Assembly (NCBI RefSeq): GCF_007997005.1
Contig: NZ_VOSL01000053.1
Span: forward strand, 62,001 to 126,000
Reading direction: 5' to 3'
From: Lujinxingia vulgaris
Lineage (GTDB): Bacteria; Myxococcota_A; Bradymonadia; Bradymonadales; Bradymonadaceae
Length of the DNA stretch: 64,000 nucleotides
Shown: positions 56,123 through 64,000 of the stretch, piece after piece
How positions within the stretch are numbered: position 1 is the stretch's first letter
How the letters are laid out: each line of letters begins with the position of its first letter
Made by a program: the position numbers and the translations under genes
The notes under the pieces: model-generated
What the model saw: only the letters and a program-made list of their open reading frames with translations
Databases searched by the model: none
Told to the model about the DNA's origin: nothing

Positions 56123-56476
56123 ATGATTGTAAATCGGTATTTCGTTCATGTAGATGCGAACGCGGGTGAGAGAAATAGTCACGGCGTGTTTTTCATGCGG
56201 GACCCCAGGAGCAACGACGGCATTATTTTTTATTGTTCCGAGTTTTCTATAATATGGGCCAGGTTTGAAGATGTTCCCGATCCAAATAAGTGCTTCGGTC
56301 TCCATGATTTCAAGCGGAGAGAGCGGCGGTTGGAGCCAGCTACCTGGGAGGAGATCGAATCGGCCGGTTTGCGAGCGGCGGTTGATTATGTTTTGGAAGA
56401 AGGATTTCGTCCGGGGCTGCGGTCCAATAAAATAGCAATTGGCGAGTTCTTAGAGTCGAACAGGCTGCAGAAATGA
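56123..56476 (+). CDS. Hypothetical protein, putative immunity protein (117 aa)
   Basis: ATG 56123 opens a small soluble product (MIVNRYFVHVDANAGERNSH; DGIIFYCSEFSIIWARFEDV; GLRAAVDYVLEEGFRPGLRS). No family is recognised. The codon use is AT-rich, like the genes on either side. The 214-bp gap upstream (55909-56122) shows no gene. Confidence 0.65.
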   Translation: MIVNRYFVHVDANAGERNSHGVFFMRDPRSNDGIIFYCSEFSIIWARFEDVPDPNKCFGLHDFKRRERRLEPATWEEIESAGLRAAVDYVLEEGFRPGLRSNKIAIGEFLESNRLQK

Positions 56477-56527
56477 AGGGTCATTAATTTTCATTTGGCA
56501 TGATGGCACAGATAAACAGGAGTGAGC

Positions 56528-57247
56528 GTGGTTGCGAGTAGAAAGGTTTCAGTGGGGCCAATTGTTTCCTATGAGGAGGCATGTCGATATTTGGAGTTTG
56601 ATGGTGTTGATTTTTTCGTGCTTTTACAGCCTCACCCGGCGTTTGGAAACAGTGATGTTATTCCGAGAGAGGAAGTTGAGAAGCTCCTTTGCAACGATCT
56701 GGGCGGAAGTTTTGGGCTGATGGCTTCTCCCGAACAGAGTTATCGAGCTATAGAGTCCGCTGCGATTGATCTGCAAGCATCATTCGTGGATTTTGATTGG
56801 CGGTTCTTTCCCCATACTAGTTTTATTGATTTTCTAAAAAAATTTGATTTTCCTATAAGACTTAGCGGTTGTGATGTGGATTATCAAGGATGTGTTTCGT
56901 CGGTGGAATATAGATTGGAGTTGTTTGAGAGTGTCGGTGATTATAATGCGGTCGTTTCGATCGCGACGGATGTTAAAAATCCTTTTGAGTTTTTACTGTA
57001 TGAAAGTGGCGAGTTTCCGGATGATCTTCTGTTGAGTGACGTGGTTGGGTTTATTAAAAGAATGAAAAACAATGTTTTGATAAATTGCAATTGGGAAGTT
57101 GGTGAGTATTTGTCTGAGTTTCTTTTTTATATTTCGTACGATGTTACATTGCTTTTATATGTCGGAGAGCAGTTCGCTACGCGACTTGTTCCGGCGTGTG
57201 TGGAGCGTAGTCGTGTTGAGGAGACACTCTCTCGTTTGCTTGTGTGA
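56528..57247 (+). CDS. Hypothetical protein, putative immunity protein (239 aa)
   Basis: A GTG start at 56528 has CAGGAG 6 nt upstream; a GTG at 56522 overlaps that site. The product is a soluble, acidic, aromatic-rich protein (SYEEACRYLEFDGVDFFVLL; SFVDFDWRFFPHTSFIDFLK; FLFYISYDVTLLLYVGEQFA). No family is recognised. The very AT-rich codon use (e.g. TTT/TTG/GTT runs) differs sharply from the 58-59 kb genes and marks horizontal transfer. Confidence 0.68.
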   Translation: MVASRKVSVGPIVSYEEACRYLEFDGVDFFVLLQPHPAFGNSDVIPREEVEKLLCNDLGGSFGLMASPEQSYRAIESAAIDLQASFVDFDWRFFPHTSFIDFLKKFDFPIRLSGCDVDYQGCVSSVEYRLELFESVGDYNAVVSIATDVKNPFEFLLYESGEFPDDLLLSDVVGFIKRMKNNVLINCNWEVGEYLSEFLFYISYDVTLLLYVGEQFATRLVPACVERSRVEETLSRLLV

Positions 57248-57483
57248 AATCACTCTTCCCCCTGTCAATTAAACCATATCTATAAATAGTTGTGCCTGGT
57301 CGAGACAGATCTAACAAAATCGGACTGGCGGTTTATTCTGCCTCCCGGACTATCAAGCCACCGTTGTGACAATGGTGCCTGGCCAGCCCAATCTTATCCG
57401 AGTCGGCTTAGATGATGAACAGGATTTGAGTTGAATGCGCGCTTCCAAAGCGGTCTGACTGCCGACCGAAGAATCGCCATCGG

Positions 57484-58461
57484 TCAGTCCGACCCGTCGC
57501 CCGGCAGACTCAAACGAACTCCCACCCCGACGCCCCACCGCAGCGAGCCGCCAGACTCAACCATCCCCGGCTCTTCCTGAAACGTGGCGTTGAGAAAGAT
57601 ACTCAGCGGGCGGTCGTTGATGGCCAGGACGGTATGCTCGGCCTGAAGCCTGATGTCGCAGAGGCGCTGCCAGCGCATGTCGCGATCGATAAGTAGTGCT
57701 GCGGCCGCGCATTGCAGGCGCGCGTCGAGAGCGGTGCGGCCGGAGAGGTTTTCCCACCGGTAGATAAGGCGGCCGCCGCTGGCGGGGATGATGGTGTGGG
57801 CGAATGGGGATTGTTGGGGGGAAGTGCCGTCGATTCGGTCGATGCCATAGGCCAGGACGGGGCCGATGGCGAGTCGGTGCCGGTAGGTGGGGTCGCGCAG
57901 CACATCGAGCAAGAAGGCGAATTCGGCGACGTCGACGGAATCTAGCCGGGGAGTGCGAGCGTCGACGTTCACGTCGAAGAGGTCGTATTCGAAGGCGATA
58001 TCAAAGGGGGCGGGGAGCCGGGCGTTGTTGGCGCTGGGGATGACGATGTGGTTGTTGCGGGCGTGGCGCATATACGAGGCGGAGATAAGCGTCATGCCCA
58101 GCTGGAGGTCGTCGTAGGTTTTGATGGCTCGGGCGGAGAACCAGCGATGGCGAAAGCGCCACCAGATCTCCTCGTCGGGAAAGGCCGCTTCAAAGCTATG
58201 ATGGATGGCGAAGCGGAACGCGCTGGCGAACTCAGTCTGCTGGAAGTCCTCGCCGCCGAGGGTGGTGCCGTAGACGTCGAAGGTGGTGCGATCGTGGAGG
58301 GGGAAGACCACGCGCAGGCGGCGGCCGCGCTCGTCGATGACATAGCGCGCGTCGTCGGGTGCTGGCGAGTTTTGGGCCCAGGTGGGGACGGCGAAAAGGG
58401 TGAGGATCGCCAGGAGGGCCAGGGCGAGAGCGGCTCGAAGCTGTGCAGGAAGATGTCTCAT
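57484..58461 (-). CDS. Exported protein of an outer-membrane-type paralogue pair (B)
   Basis: ATG 58461 overlaps the stop of the upstream gene (ATGA), so the two are coupled. The 325-aa product has a signal peptide (LALALLAILTLFAVPTWAQ) and a mature part with YVIDERGRRLRVVFPLHDRT near the start. Alternating aromatic strands follow and it ends GGSLRWGVGVGVRLSLPG, which looks like the last strand of a beta-barrel. Its partner has the same Y-x-I-D-E-x-G-R and F-x-L-x-x-R motifs. No named family is recognised. Probable outer-membrane location. Confidence 0.75.
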   Translation of the reverse strand: MRHLPAQLRAALALALLAILTLFAVPTWAQNSPAPDDARYVIDERGRRLRVVFPLHDRTTFDVYGTTLGGEDFQQTEFASAFRFAIHHSFEAAFPDEEIWWRFRHRWFSARAIKTYDDLQLGMTLISASYMRHARNNHIVIPSANNARLPAPFDIAFEYDLFDVNVDARTPRLDSVDVAEFAFLLDVLRDPTYRHRLAIGPVLAYGIDRIDGTSPQQSPFAHTIIPASGGRLIYRWENLSGRTALDARLQCAAAALLIDRDMRWQRLCDIRLQAEHTVLAINDRPLSIFLNATFQEEPGMVESGGSLRWGVGVGVRLSLPGDGSD

Positions 58462-59507
58462 CGCTGCGCTTCCAGCTCGGCCTGACGGGGCGGCACGAAG
58501 AGGTTCAGGCGCAGGCCGGCCAGCGCGCGCACCTCGACGCCTTGAAGCTCGGCGACGGGGATCTGGCTGTAGCGAAGCTCCGGCGCCAGAAAGAGCGTGA
58601 TGGGCTGGTCGTTGATGGCCAGGGGCGACCATTCGACAGCGGCCTGCATCGAGCCCATCTGCCAGTGCTCACCGGTCTGGGCGTTCCAGGCCCATTGCAT
58701 CCGGCCCTGCATGGCGAGCTGGGTGAGGCCATCGTCGGTGAGAGTCCAGGCCGCGCGCAGGCCGACTTCGGGAGCCCCGTACACATCGATGCGGCCGGTT
58801 CCCTCGCGGTGGATCACGCCGACACCAACGCCCGTGGTCAGAACCACGTAATCCTCAATGCGTTCCCCCTGATAGAACTCCCAGCCGATATGTCCCTCGG
58901 CCAGGTCGAGGACCATCAGGTCGCCGAGGTCGGTGCGTCGGTAATGAAGTCGCCCCACCGATCCCCCACCCCCAACGGCGATCGGCACATCAAACTTGCG
59001 TGGCTCGCCGATAAAGGTCGTGATCCACAGGGGCGCCTCGTCAATGGAGCGGCTGAGGTCACAGCCGTAGAGCAAGGCGTCGATCTCAAAGGGCGCGAGC
59101 AGGAGGCGTCCCTGAACGAAGCGGTGGCGGTGCCGACGAGACGTGTGAGGGTTAAAGACCTCGTGCTGGCCCCCGGCCTCGATCATCAGCGCGTGGCGGT
59201 TGCCACGCAGCGTCTGGTCCTCGTAAATCCGCAGCATGTCGTAAACGCCCAGGTGGTAGCGGCGGCGCAGATCGAAGCTGGTCTGAAAGAGGCGGCCCTG
59301 CTCGTCGATGGCGTAGCCGTGCGGCGGACCGGAAAGCGTTGGGGGTTCTTTGGTGGATGCGTCGTCGGCGTCGAGAGCCTCGACGCCAATCTCGGAGCGT
59401 GTGGTGGGGTCGGTCTGGGCATGGGCGGTGCTGGTGTAGGCCCATCCGCTGATGGCAAGCAGGCAGCTCAGGACCTGGGGGCGGTAGGTATGTATTCGGG
59501 CACGCAT
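58458..59507 (-). CDS. Exported protein of an outer-membrane-type paralogue pair (A)
   Basis: The 349-aa product has an N-terminal signal (QVLSCLLAISGWAYTSTAHAQ) and then YAIDEQGRLFQTSFDLRRRYHLGVYD, the motif shared with its neighbour. Strands such as VVLTTGVGVGVIHREGTG and ALAGLRLNLFVPPRQ at the C-terminus are barrel-like. The 4-nt overlap makes a two-gene operon. The function is unknown, and the relation to the toxin island beside it is open. Upstream, 59508-59784 shows no gene. Confidence 0.75.
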   Translation of the reverse strand: MRARIHTYRPQVLSCLLAISGWAYTSTAHAQTDPTTRSEIGVEALDADDASTKEPPTLSGPPHGYAIDEQGRLFQTSFDLRRRYHLGVYDMLRIYEDQTLRGNRHALMIEAGGQHEVFNPHTSRRHRHRFVQGRLLLAPFEIDALLYGCDLSRSIDEAPLWITTFIGEPRKFDVPIAVGGGGSVGRLHYRRTDLGDLMVLDLAEGHIGWEFYQGERIEDYVVLTTGVGVGVIHREGTGRIDVYGAPEVGLRAAWTLTDDGLTQLAMQGRMQWAWNAQTGEHWQMGSMQAAVEWSPLAINDQPITLFLAPELRYSQIPVAELQGVEVRALAGLRLNLFVPPRQAELEAQR

Positions 59508-59784
59508 ATCATCTCCGTTGTTTCGAAAATCACGCCAAAATCAAGTGGCGGATTCTGGAGTTCGCAATGGTCGTGCCAGGGATGAGCCTTTTTGTGAAAG
59601 TGGAGCGTTATCAGATGTTTAGGGGTTGTCGAAAGATTCTTGGAGGCGCCGGGTTGGGACGAGGCAGGCTAGAACGCGTACATTCTATGTGCAGGCGATA
59701 TGCGTAAAATGTGTGGGTCAGGCTCGCGCGACGAGTCGACGCGAGCGATACAACCCAAAAACGGAAGGCGTGCCATGTCTCTTT

Positions 59785-59969
59785 TCAGTCGAGTGCTTGA
59801 ATCTCTTCTAAAAAGAGCTCCACCGCAGGCGCAAGTGTATTGAAGTGGTCGCCCTCCAGATAGTTCACGGTTAAGGGTACCTCCAGTCGACGGGCGGACT
59901 CCTGCGCGGCGCGGGCTTCCGCAGCGAGTCCATCGCCGGCGCCGACGTAGGCGATATAAAGAGGCGCCA
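59785..59969 (-). pseudogene. 3' fragment of an alpha/beta-hydrolase (prolyl-oligopeptidase-like)
   Basis: Minus-strand translation over ~60 residues ends with LYIAYVGAGDGLAAEARAAQ and LTVNYLEGDHFNTLAPAVEL, matching the C-terminal blocks of alpha/beta hydrolases (…Y-G-x-x-D…, …G-x-D-H-F-x-x-L…) with the catalytic His in GDHF. Everything upstream is missing; beyond ~59970 the sequence changes to Rhs-type coding on the other strand. It is a truncated remnant left by recombination. Confidence 0.7.
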
Positions 59970-61408
59970 CCGCATTCAATCTCGATTTTGGAAGCGGGGT
60001 TACCGAACCCATAAAATACGAGGATCGGGGCTTCATCACCGAGCTTGGAGGATTCTCCTTTGAGTATGATCAGTGGCAGCAACTGACATCGGTTCATCGG
60101 AAAGGGCAGAAATTCGCGGAGAGCTACCTTTACGACTTCGCCGGACGACTGGTTGCCACCATTAACCGCAATGATTCGAGTGGCTCTACGATCGACTTCC
60201 TTATTCTCGATGGGGAGAAGGTCGTCGAGCAATGGCGAGGCGCCGCAAGCCAGAGCGCCGGCGGCGACCAGCTTGAATTGCGCGGCGAGTATTTCTGGGG
60301 ACCGCTGCAACAACAGATGATTGCGGCCCGTACCGTGGAGTCTGACTTCGACCTGGTATTCACTCTCACCGACGCCCTGCAATCCATCATCGGAGTCTGG
60401 AACGAGGATGAGCTACGCATCTCCAAATACACCGAGTACGATCCCGAGGGGCGTATCAGCGCCCGCGCCCCCGATGACAGGGAGGATTGCTCGGAGCGCA
60501 ACCTGGCCGAGACGCCCTGTCACATCGGGAGCCTGCCGCACTTCGGGTTCACCGGCGCCTTCCGCTCCACCACCACCGGCCTCTACCGCTTCGGCGCCCG
60601 CTGGTACTCGTCGCGTTTCGGCCAGTTTATGAGCCCGGACCCGCTGTGGTATGTCGATTCATTTGATGTGTACGGGTATGCGGCGTTTGATCCGGTGAAT
60701 CGGTGGGATCCGAGTGGGATGGCGTCGAAGGGGATGGGGGATTTAACCGGAAGTTATTTAGACGGAATACAAGATAGCCAAATATATACTAATCGTAATG
60801 TGGCAGATAAACCTAGAAAAAAGGCGGTTGAATTTTATAAACATAAGAAAGCGCCTACCCAGAGGGCGGATGGAATTTTCCTCGTAGGCGGTCCGGCTAT
60901 TCGATTTAAAAATGATAGTGTTTTAGTTGACGGACGTACTAATCGGAACACGGTTGAGGTTTGGATATGGGAAGGTGTGGGGAACGGTTCTTCTTCACTC
61001 GGCCATGCATCGATTGTGGTTGATAATGTTTCATATAGTTATGGCCCAGAGGGAATGTCAATCTCTCAAGTTCCAACATATGAAGAGAAAAATTTGGCAT
61101 TTCGAAGTGCAAGGGTGCTCACTATCTTTGTTACTGACAAAGAAAGGGATTTGATGACTGAACATCTAGAGGAGTATAACTCGCCTTATAATGCGTTGTT
61201 TTCAAACTGTGTGACTCCAATCCGGGGGGCATTGAATATTGCTGGCGTTGATGTGGATCCCCATACGCCAGACGGCATCCGTGGTTTAGGTGGACTGGAA
61301 GGTGATCTGAGATCCAACTCAAGAGTTAGTTCTGAAAGAACAGAATTTACAGAAAATCAAAGGGAAGGGGGTGCTTGGTGGAGCCCGTCGTATCCACGCG
61401 AAGAGTAG
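59960..61408 (+). pseudogene. N-terminally truncated Rhs tip with C-terminal permuted NlpC/P60-like toxin domain
   Basis: The frame opens after TAA at 59957 with no good start codon until TTG 60278. It holds YD-repeat remnants (GFITELGGFSFEYDQWQQLT; SYLYDFAGRLVATINRND) and the Rhs core end (FGFTGAFRSTTTGLYRFGAR, SSRFGQFMSPDPLWYVDSF, VNRWDPSGM). The variable tip, after DPSGM, is AT-rich (~230 aa) and carries GHASIVVDNVSYSYGPEG and, later, NALFSNCVTPIRGALNIAG. A His before a Cys in this arrangement resembles the circularly permuted NlpC/P60 (LRAT/YaeF-like) fold. The toxin activity is inferred; the piece may serve as a silent donor cassette for recombination with a full Rhs gene. Confidence 0.8.
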
Positions 61409-61456
61409 ATTTTGAGGAACAGAGGCCCTACAAAGTCAGCGAAATAGAGGTGCTTT

Positions 61457-61795
61457 ATGGAATGTAATATAGAAATGAATGGCAAATATGCTTGTTTGGT
61501 AATGATGATGTTTTTTTTGCTTTTGAATTTGTCGTGTTTTGACTCAGACAAAGAAAAGTATATCGTTGTTCACGAAGCTGTTAGTGTCTATCGTAGTGTT
61601 GATGAACTTGCCGGAAGCACAGTTCGGGGAAATGAAAACGTTAAAGCAGTATTTGTGCTTTCGCAAGGAGAACAAGTTGGCTTTGTAGATTACGGGTATA
61701 CCAAAACATTTATGTATATAAAAGTGGAGTTTAATGAGGGTGATGAAGGTTTTGTTTTTAACTCGCCCAAAATTAGCATTGTTGAGGTGGATTGA
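61457..61795 (+). CDS. SH3-like lipoprotein, putative cognate immunity protein
   Basis: ATG 61457 follows GAGGTG with good spacing, 48 nt after the Rhs tip. The 112-aa product has a signal peptide (ACLVMMMFFLLLNLS) and a Cys as potential lipobox residue (LLNLSCFD). A compact beta-rich domain follows (VVHEAVSVYRSVDELAGSTV; VKAVFVLSQGEQVGFVDYGY; FMYIKVEFNEGDEGFVF) that resembles a bacterial SH3 fold. Position and AT-rich codon use match an immunity protein for the preceding tip domain, acting in the periplasm. The pairing is inference. Confidence 0.75.
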   Translation: MECNIEMNGKYACLVMMMFFLLLNLSCFDSDKEKYIVVHEAVSVYRSVDELAGSTVRGNENVKAVFVLSQGEQVGFVDYGYTKTFMYIKVEFNEGDEGFVFNSPKISIVEVD

Positions 61796-62030
61796 ACGAG
61801 TTCTGTTAGTTTGGGTGTGTTTAATTTTTTAAGTATTTTGTTTTGAATTTTTAGTTTCTGGGCCGGTTTTTTTAGTGATGCTTGGCTTTTTGAGTCTAGC
61901 CTCCTGATAATTGAACTGTCCTTGTTGTGGTGTAAATGCTCGTTAGAACTAACCGACATACCCATATTTTTGTTGCTACGGTGACAGCTCAACTCAAACC
62001 TCACCGAGGAGCCCTTATGGAACATTTGGC

Positions 62031-62701
62031 TGTAGTGCCCCCCATATTTCAAGCCACCAACTCGCCAAACTGAGCACCATACTCAGCCGGTGATTTGTAC
62101 CCGAGCGCCTGGTGGGGCCGCTCGGTGTTGTAGAACTCGACCCAGGTCTCAATCGCCTCCCGGGCCTGTGCAAAGGTCTTGAAGTTCGTCATCCAGATGC
62201 ACTCCTCTTTGAGCGAGCGGAAGAAGCGCTCAATCAGCCCGTTCTGCTGCGGGGTATAGGGCGTGATGAACTCCTGTGAGTCAGCCCGTACTGCTTGCAG
62301 CTCCCGGTGAAAGACTTCGATGTGAACACCTTGCCGTTGTCGCTACGTTGCACCGGCCGCGACTCGCCATTGGGGTAGATGAGGCCAAAACGCTTTAAGC
62401 ATGCGCTGTCCAGGGCTCGCTGTGCCTTCACGGCACGGCCTCGACGCGCGACGTCGATGCCAACAATCTCTCGGGTGCAGCAGTCAATCACAGCCACCAC
62501 GCCAATCCAGCCATCTTGCTCGCAGTACAAACTCGTCGCATCCATCGCCCAGCGCTCGTCAGGTTGCGAGGCCTGAGAGACGGACTGAGCCACACGTGGG
62601 CGAGGCGTATTTACGATGCATCGGGCCTGCCAGCCGTTCTCCCACATCAGGCGCTCCACGCGCTTTTTGTTGATGCAACGCAGGTCTCGAAAGCGCAGCC
62701 A
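62031..62701 (-). mobile_element. IS3-family insertion sequence remnant A (orfB frameshifted)
   Basis: One probable end reads TGTAGTGCCCCCCATA at 62031. The minus-strand OrfB transposase/integrase core shows MDATSLYCEQDGWIGVVAV (first Asp) and VQRSDNGKVF (second Asp), and, in a different frame, PYTPQQNGLIERFFRSLKEE (Glu) to ALGYKSPAEYGAQFGELVA ending at 62049. A frameshift near 62276-62282 breaks the DDE frame. The N-terminal half of OrfB and all of OrfA are missing, cut at about 62702 where copy B begins. Not functional. Confidence 0.85.
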
Positions 62702-63040
62702 TGTAGTGCCCCCCATAAATCAAGCCACCAAACCGCCAAACTGAGCACCATACTCAGCCGGTGATTTATACCCGAGCGCCTGGTGGGGCCGCTCGGTGTT
62801 GTAGAACTCAACCCAGGTCTCAATCGCCTCCTGGGCCTGTGCAAAGGTCTTGAAGTTCGTCATCCAGATGCCCTCCTCTTTGAGCGAGCGAAAGAAGCGC
62901 TCAATGAGCCCGTTCCGCTGCGGCATCCAGGGTGAGATACGCTTCCAGATCAGGCCGTACTGGTTGGAACGCCCGGTGAGCGCCTTCGACGTGAAGGCCG
63001 CGTGGTTGTCAGTGCGCAGTGCCTGCCGCGACTCATCATG
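62702..63040 (-). mobile_element. IS3-family insertion sequence remnant B
   Basis: The same end TGTAGTGCCCCCCATA recurs at 62702, 671 bp after copy A, in the same orientation. The minus-strand frame reads ESRQALRTDNHAAF then PQRNGLIERFFRSLKEEGIW and ends ALGYKSPAEYGAQFGGLVA at 62720. The DNG motif is DNH, a damaged active site. Homology to copy A stops at about 63040, so only the C-terminal third of the transposase remains. Its insertion or deletion event truncated copy A. Confidence 0.83.
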
Positions 63041-63077
63041 AGTGCAGAGGTTTCGCGGTCCCCGCGAAGACGCGTCT

Positions 63078-64000
63078 TCAGCGCTTCCGCCTCATACGAA
63101 TCACTCCCAACGTCACTAACAAAAGCGCGGCCAGCGAACCACCGGGGTGCCCGGCCGGCGCGCTGGCGCATCCATCCATGTGGCCGTCGTTCGATGGGCT
63201 GGCACCCGCATCGTTGTCTCCCGCATCGTTGCCCTCGCCAGTGTCGGGGCTGCTGACATCCGGAGCGCCGCCGTCCGGCGAGCCCGCGTCCGGTGTCCCA
63301 ACATCCGGGCTGCCTGCGTCTGGCGTGTTGTCCGTATCGCTGCAGGCCGTCGTTACGTGCTCGTTCCCCTCGAGCACGCTGCTCTCGCATCTTGCCTCGC
63401 CCGGGCAATCCGCGTCGTGGGTGCACTCCAGATCCGCAGCATTGCCGAAGTCGCCGTGGGCGCTGTTGGCGCGAATCCGAAAGTCCGCCACGCAGAAGGT
63501 CGTATCTTCGGCAAACCCGCCGTTGGCCCAGCCGAGCAGGTAGCCCTGGTCGATGAAGTTGCCGCGCTCCGCAAAGGAGATCTGCTCGTGGAGGGGGACG
63601 TCGGCGTAGGAGACGACGTCTTCATCGAGGTTGCCGGTGATGCGCTGACCATCCTTGAAGATCTCAAAAACGCCGAAGTCGCCCTCTTCGCGGGCCAGGT
63701 CCAGGAAGATGTGAATGTCGATCCAGTCGCCCAGGCCGTCTTCGAGCAAGAGGGGCATGGTGCCCTCGTTCATGGCGTGGCCGTAGTTGGCACCGTCCAC
63801 GCCGATGTAAACCGAGGGGGAGGCGCCGCCCTCGTTCGGCCAGCTCTCGCTGGAGACGGAGATGTTGGCGTTGACCTTGCCGTAGTCGCCAGACCAGAGC
63901 ACGAAGTTCTTGTGGTTCCCGGACGTGTGCACGTAGTTCGCGGGCACAAAGAGCTTGTAGGAGATCTCCAGCTGCACGGCGTCGATGGGCAGCGTGAAGC
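63078..64000 (-). CDS. MYXO-CTERM-like secreted protein with concanavalin-like domain (5' end outside window)
   Basis: The minus-strand frame is open through base 64000, so the N-terminus lies beyond the window. The visible ~306 residues hold a beta-sandwich of the concanavalin/polysaccharide-lyase kind (LEISYKLFVPANYVHTSGNH; VYIGVDGANYGHAMNEGTMP; WIDIHIFLDLAREEGDFGVF), then a Cys-containing segment (CTHDADCPGEARC) and an Asp/Ser/Pro/Gly linker (DAGSPDVGTPDAGSPDGG). The C-terminus is GCASAPAGHPGGSLAALLLV followed by IRMRRKR. That tail (Cys, hydrophobic helix, basic cluster) fits MYXO-CTERM surface sorting. Probable substrate: a polysaccharide. Confidence 0.83.
   Translation of the reverse strand, partial: FTLPIDAVQLEISYKLFVPANYVHTSGNHKNFVLWSGDYGKVNANISVSSESWPNEGGASPSVYIGVDGANYGHAMNEGTMPLLLEDGLGDWIDIHIFLDLAREEGDFGVFEIFKDGQRITGNLDEDVVSYADVPLHEQISFAERGNFIDQGYLLGWANGGFAEDTTFCVADFRIRANSAHGDFGNAADLECTHDADCPGEARCESSVLEGNEHVTTACSDTDNTPDAGSPDVGTPDAGSPDGGAPDVSSPDTGEGNDAGDNDAGASPSNDGHMDGCASAPAGHPGGSLAALLLVTLGVIRMRRKR

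Noticed and set aside
61690-62052. 120-residue minus-strand open frame between the immunity lipoprotein and the IS remnant
   Set aside because: It overlaps the lipoprotein gene on the opposite strand and is Lys/Ser/Asn-rich because of AT composition; no family likeness.

Overview
The window is high-GC bacterial chromosome with genes on both strands, short operons and no rRNA or tRNA that I could find. Several traits point to a deltaproteobacterial (Myxococcota/Bradymonadales-like) predator-type genome. There are many secreted lipoproteins with a lipobox Cys followed by Asp/Pro/Gly-rich linkers, and Cys-rich scaffolds with a MopE-type metal-binding motif and thrombospondin type-3 repeats. There is also a MYXO-CTERM-like C-terminal anchor, and regulators and transporters carrying FHA domains. 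The taxonomic call is inference; no marker gene is present.

Layout. 1-7.9 kb: a small conserved gene, two tandem collagen-like/DUF4397 lipoproteins, two more Asp-rich lipoproteins, a HIRAN protein, a 150-nt imperfect palindrome and a tandem array of a palindromic ~106-bp intergenic repeat. 7.9-21.7 kb: YdjM-type membrane hydrolase, pirin, a minus-strand run of phosphodiesterase lipoprotein, TetR, CutA and an RPH-like PEP/ATP swivel enzyme, then TlyA rRNA methyltransferase, an L,D-transpeptidase lipoprotein, an OmpA-type protein and a NUDIX hydrolase. 21.7-27.4 kb: MscS-type channel and a GMC oxidoreductase / gluconate-dehydrogenase-subunit-3 / Rieske group. 27.4-39.2 kb: VWA/TSP3 lipoprotein, a zinc-ribbon/double-FHA ABCG-type transporter, Gfo/Idh oxidoreductase, diacylglycerol-kinase-family lipid kinase, two tandem Cys-rich lipoproteins and GlpD.

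39.4-46.1 kb is a plus-strand surface-polysaccharide cluster: AsnB-like amidotransferase, a polytopic membrane protein, a fused GT2 glycosyltransferase/NeuA-like cytidylyltransferase, a short NeuB-like nonulosonate synthase and an SpsF-like cytidylyltransferase. I infer that it makes, activates and attaches a nonulosonic-acid-like sugar. 46.1-49.5 kb is a divergent oxyR-katG peroxide-defence pair with a palindromic LysR-type box between them.

49.8-64 kb is accessory. It holds two lipoproteins and then a markedly AT-richer island of small immunity-type genes (DUF5063, Imm8 and several unknowns) around a HEAT-like protein. A pair of paralogous exported proteins follows. Next comes a broken Rhs tip whose C-terminal toxin domain looks like a permuted NlpC/P60 (LRAT-like) enzyme, paired with a small SH3-like lipoprotein that is a plausible periplasmic immunity factor. 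Decayed tandem IS3-family transposase remnants and the 3' end of a MYXO-CTERM-like secreted protein close the window. The island has the signature of a polymorphic-toxin recombination site.
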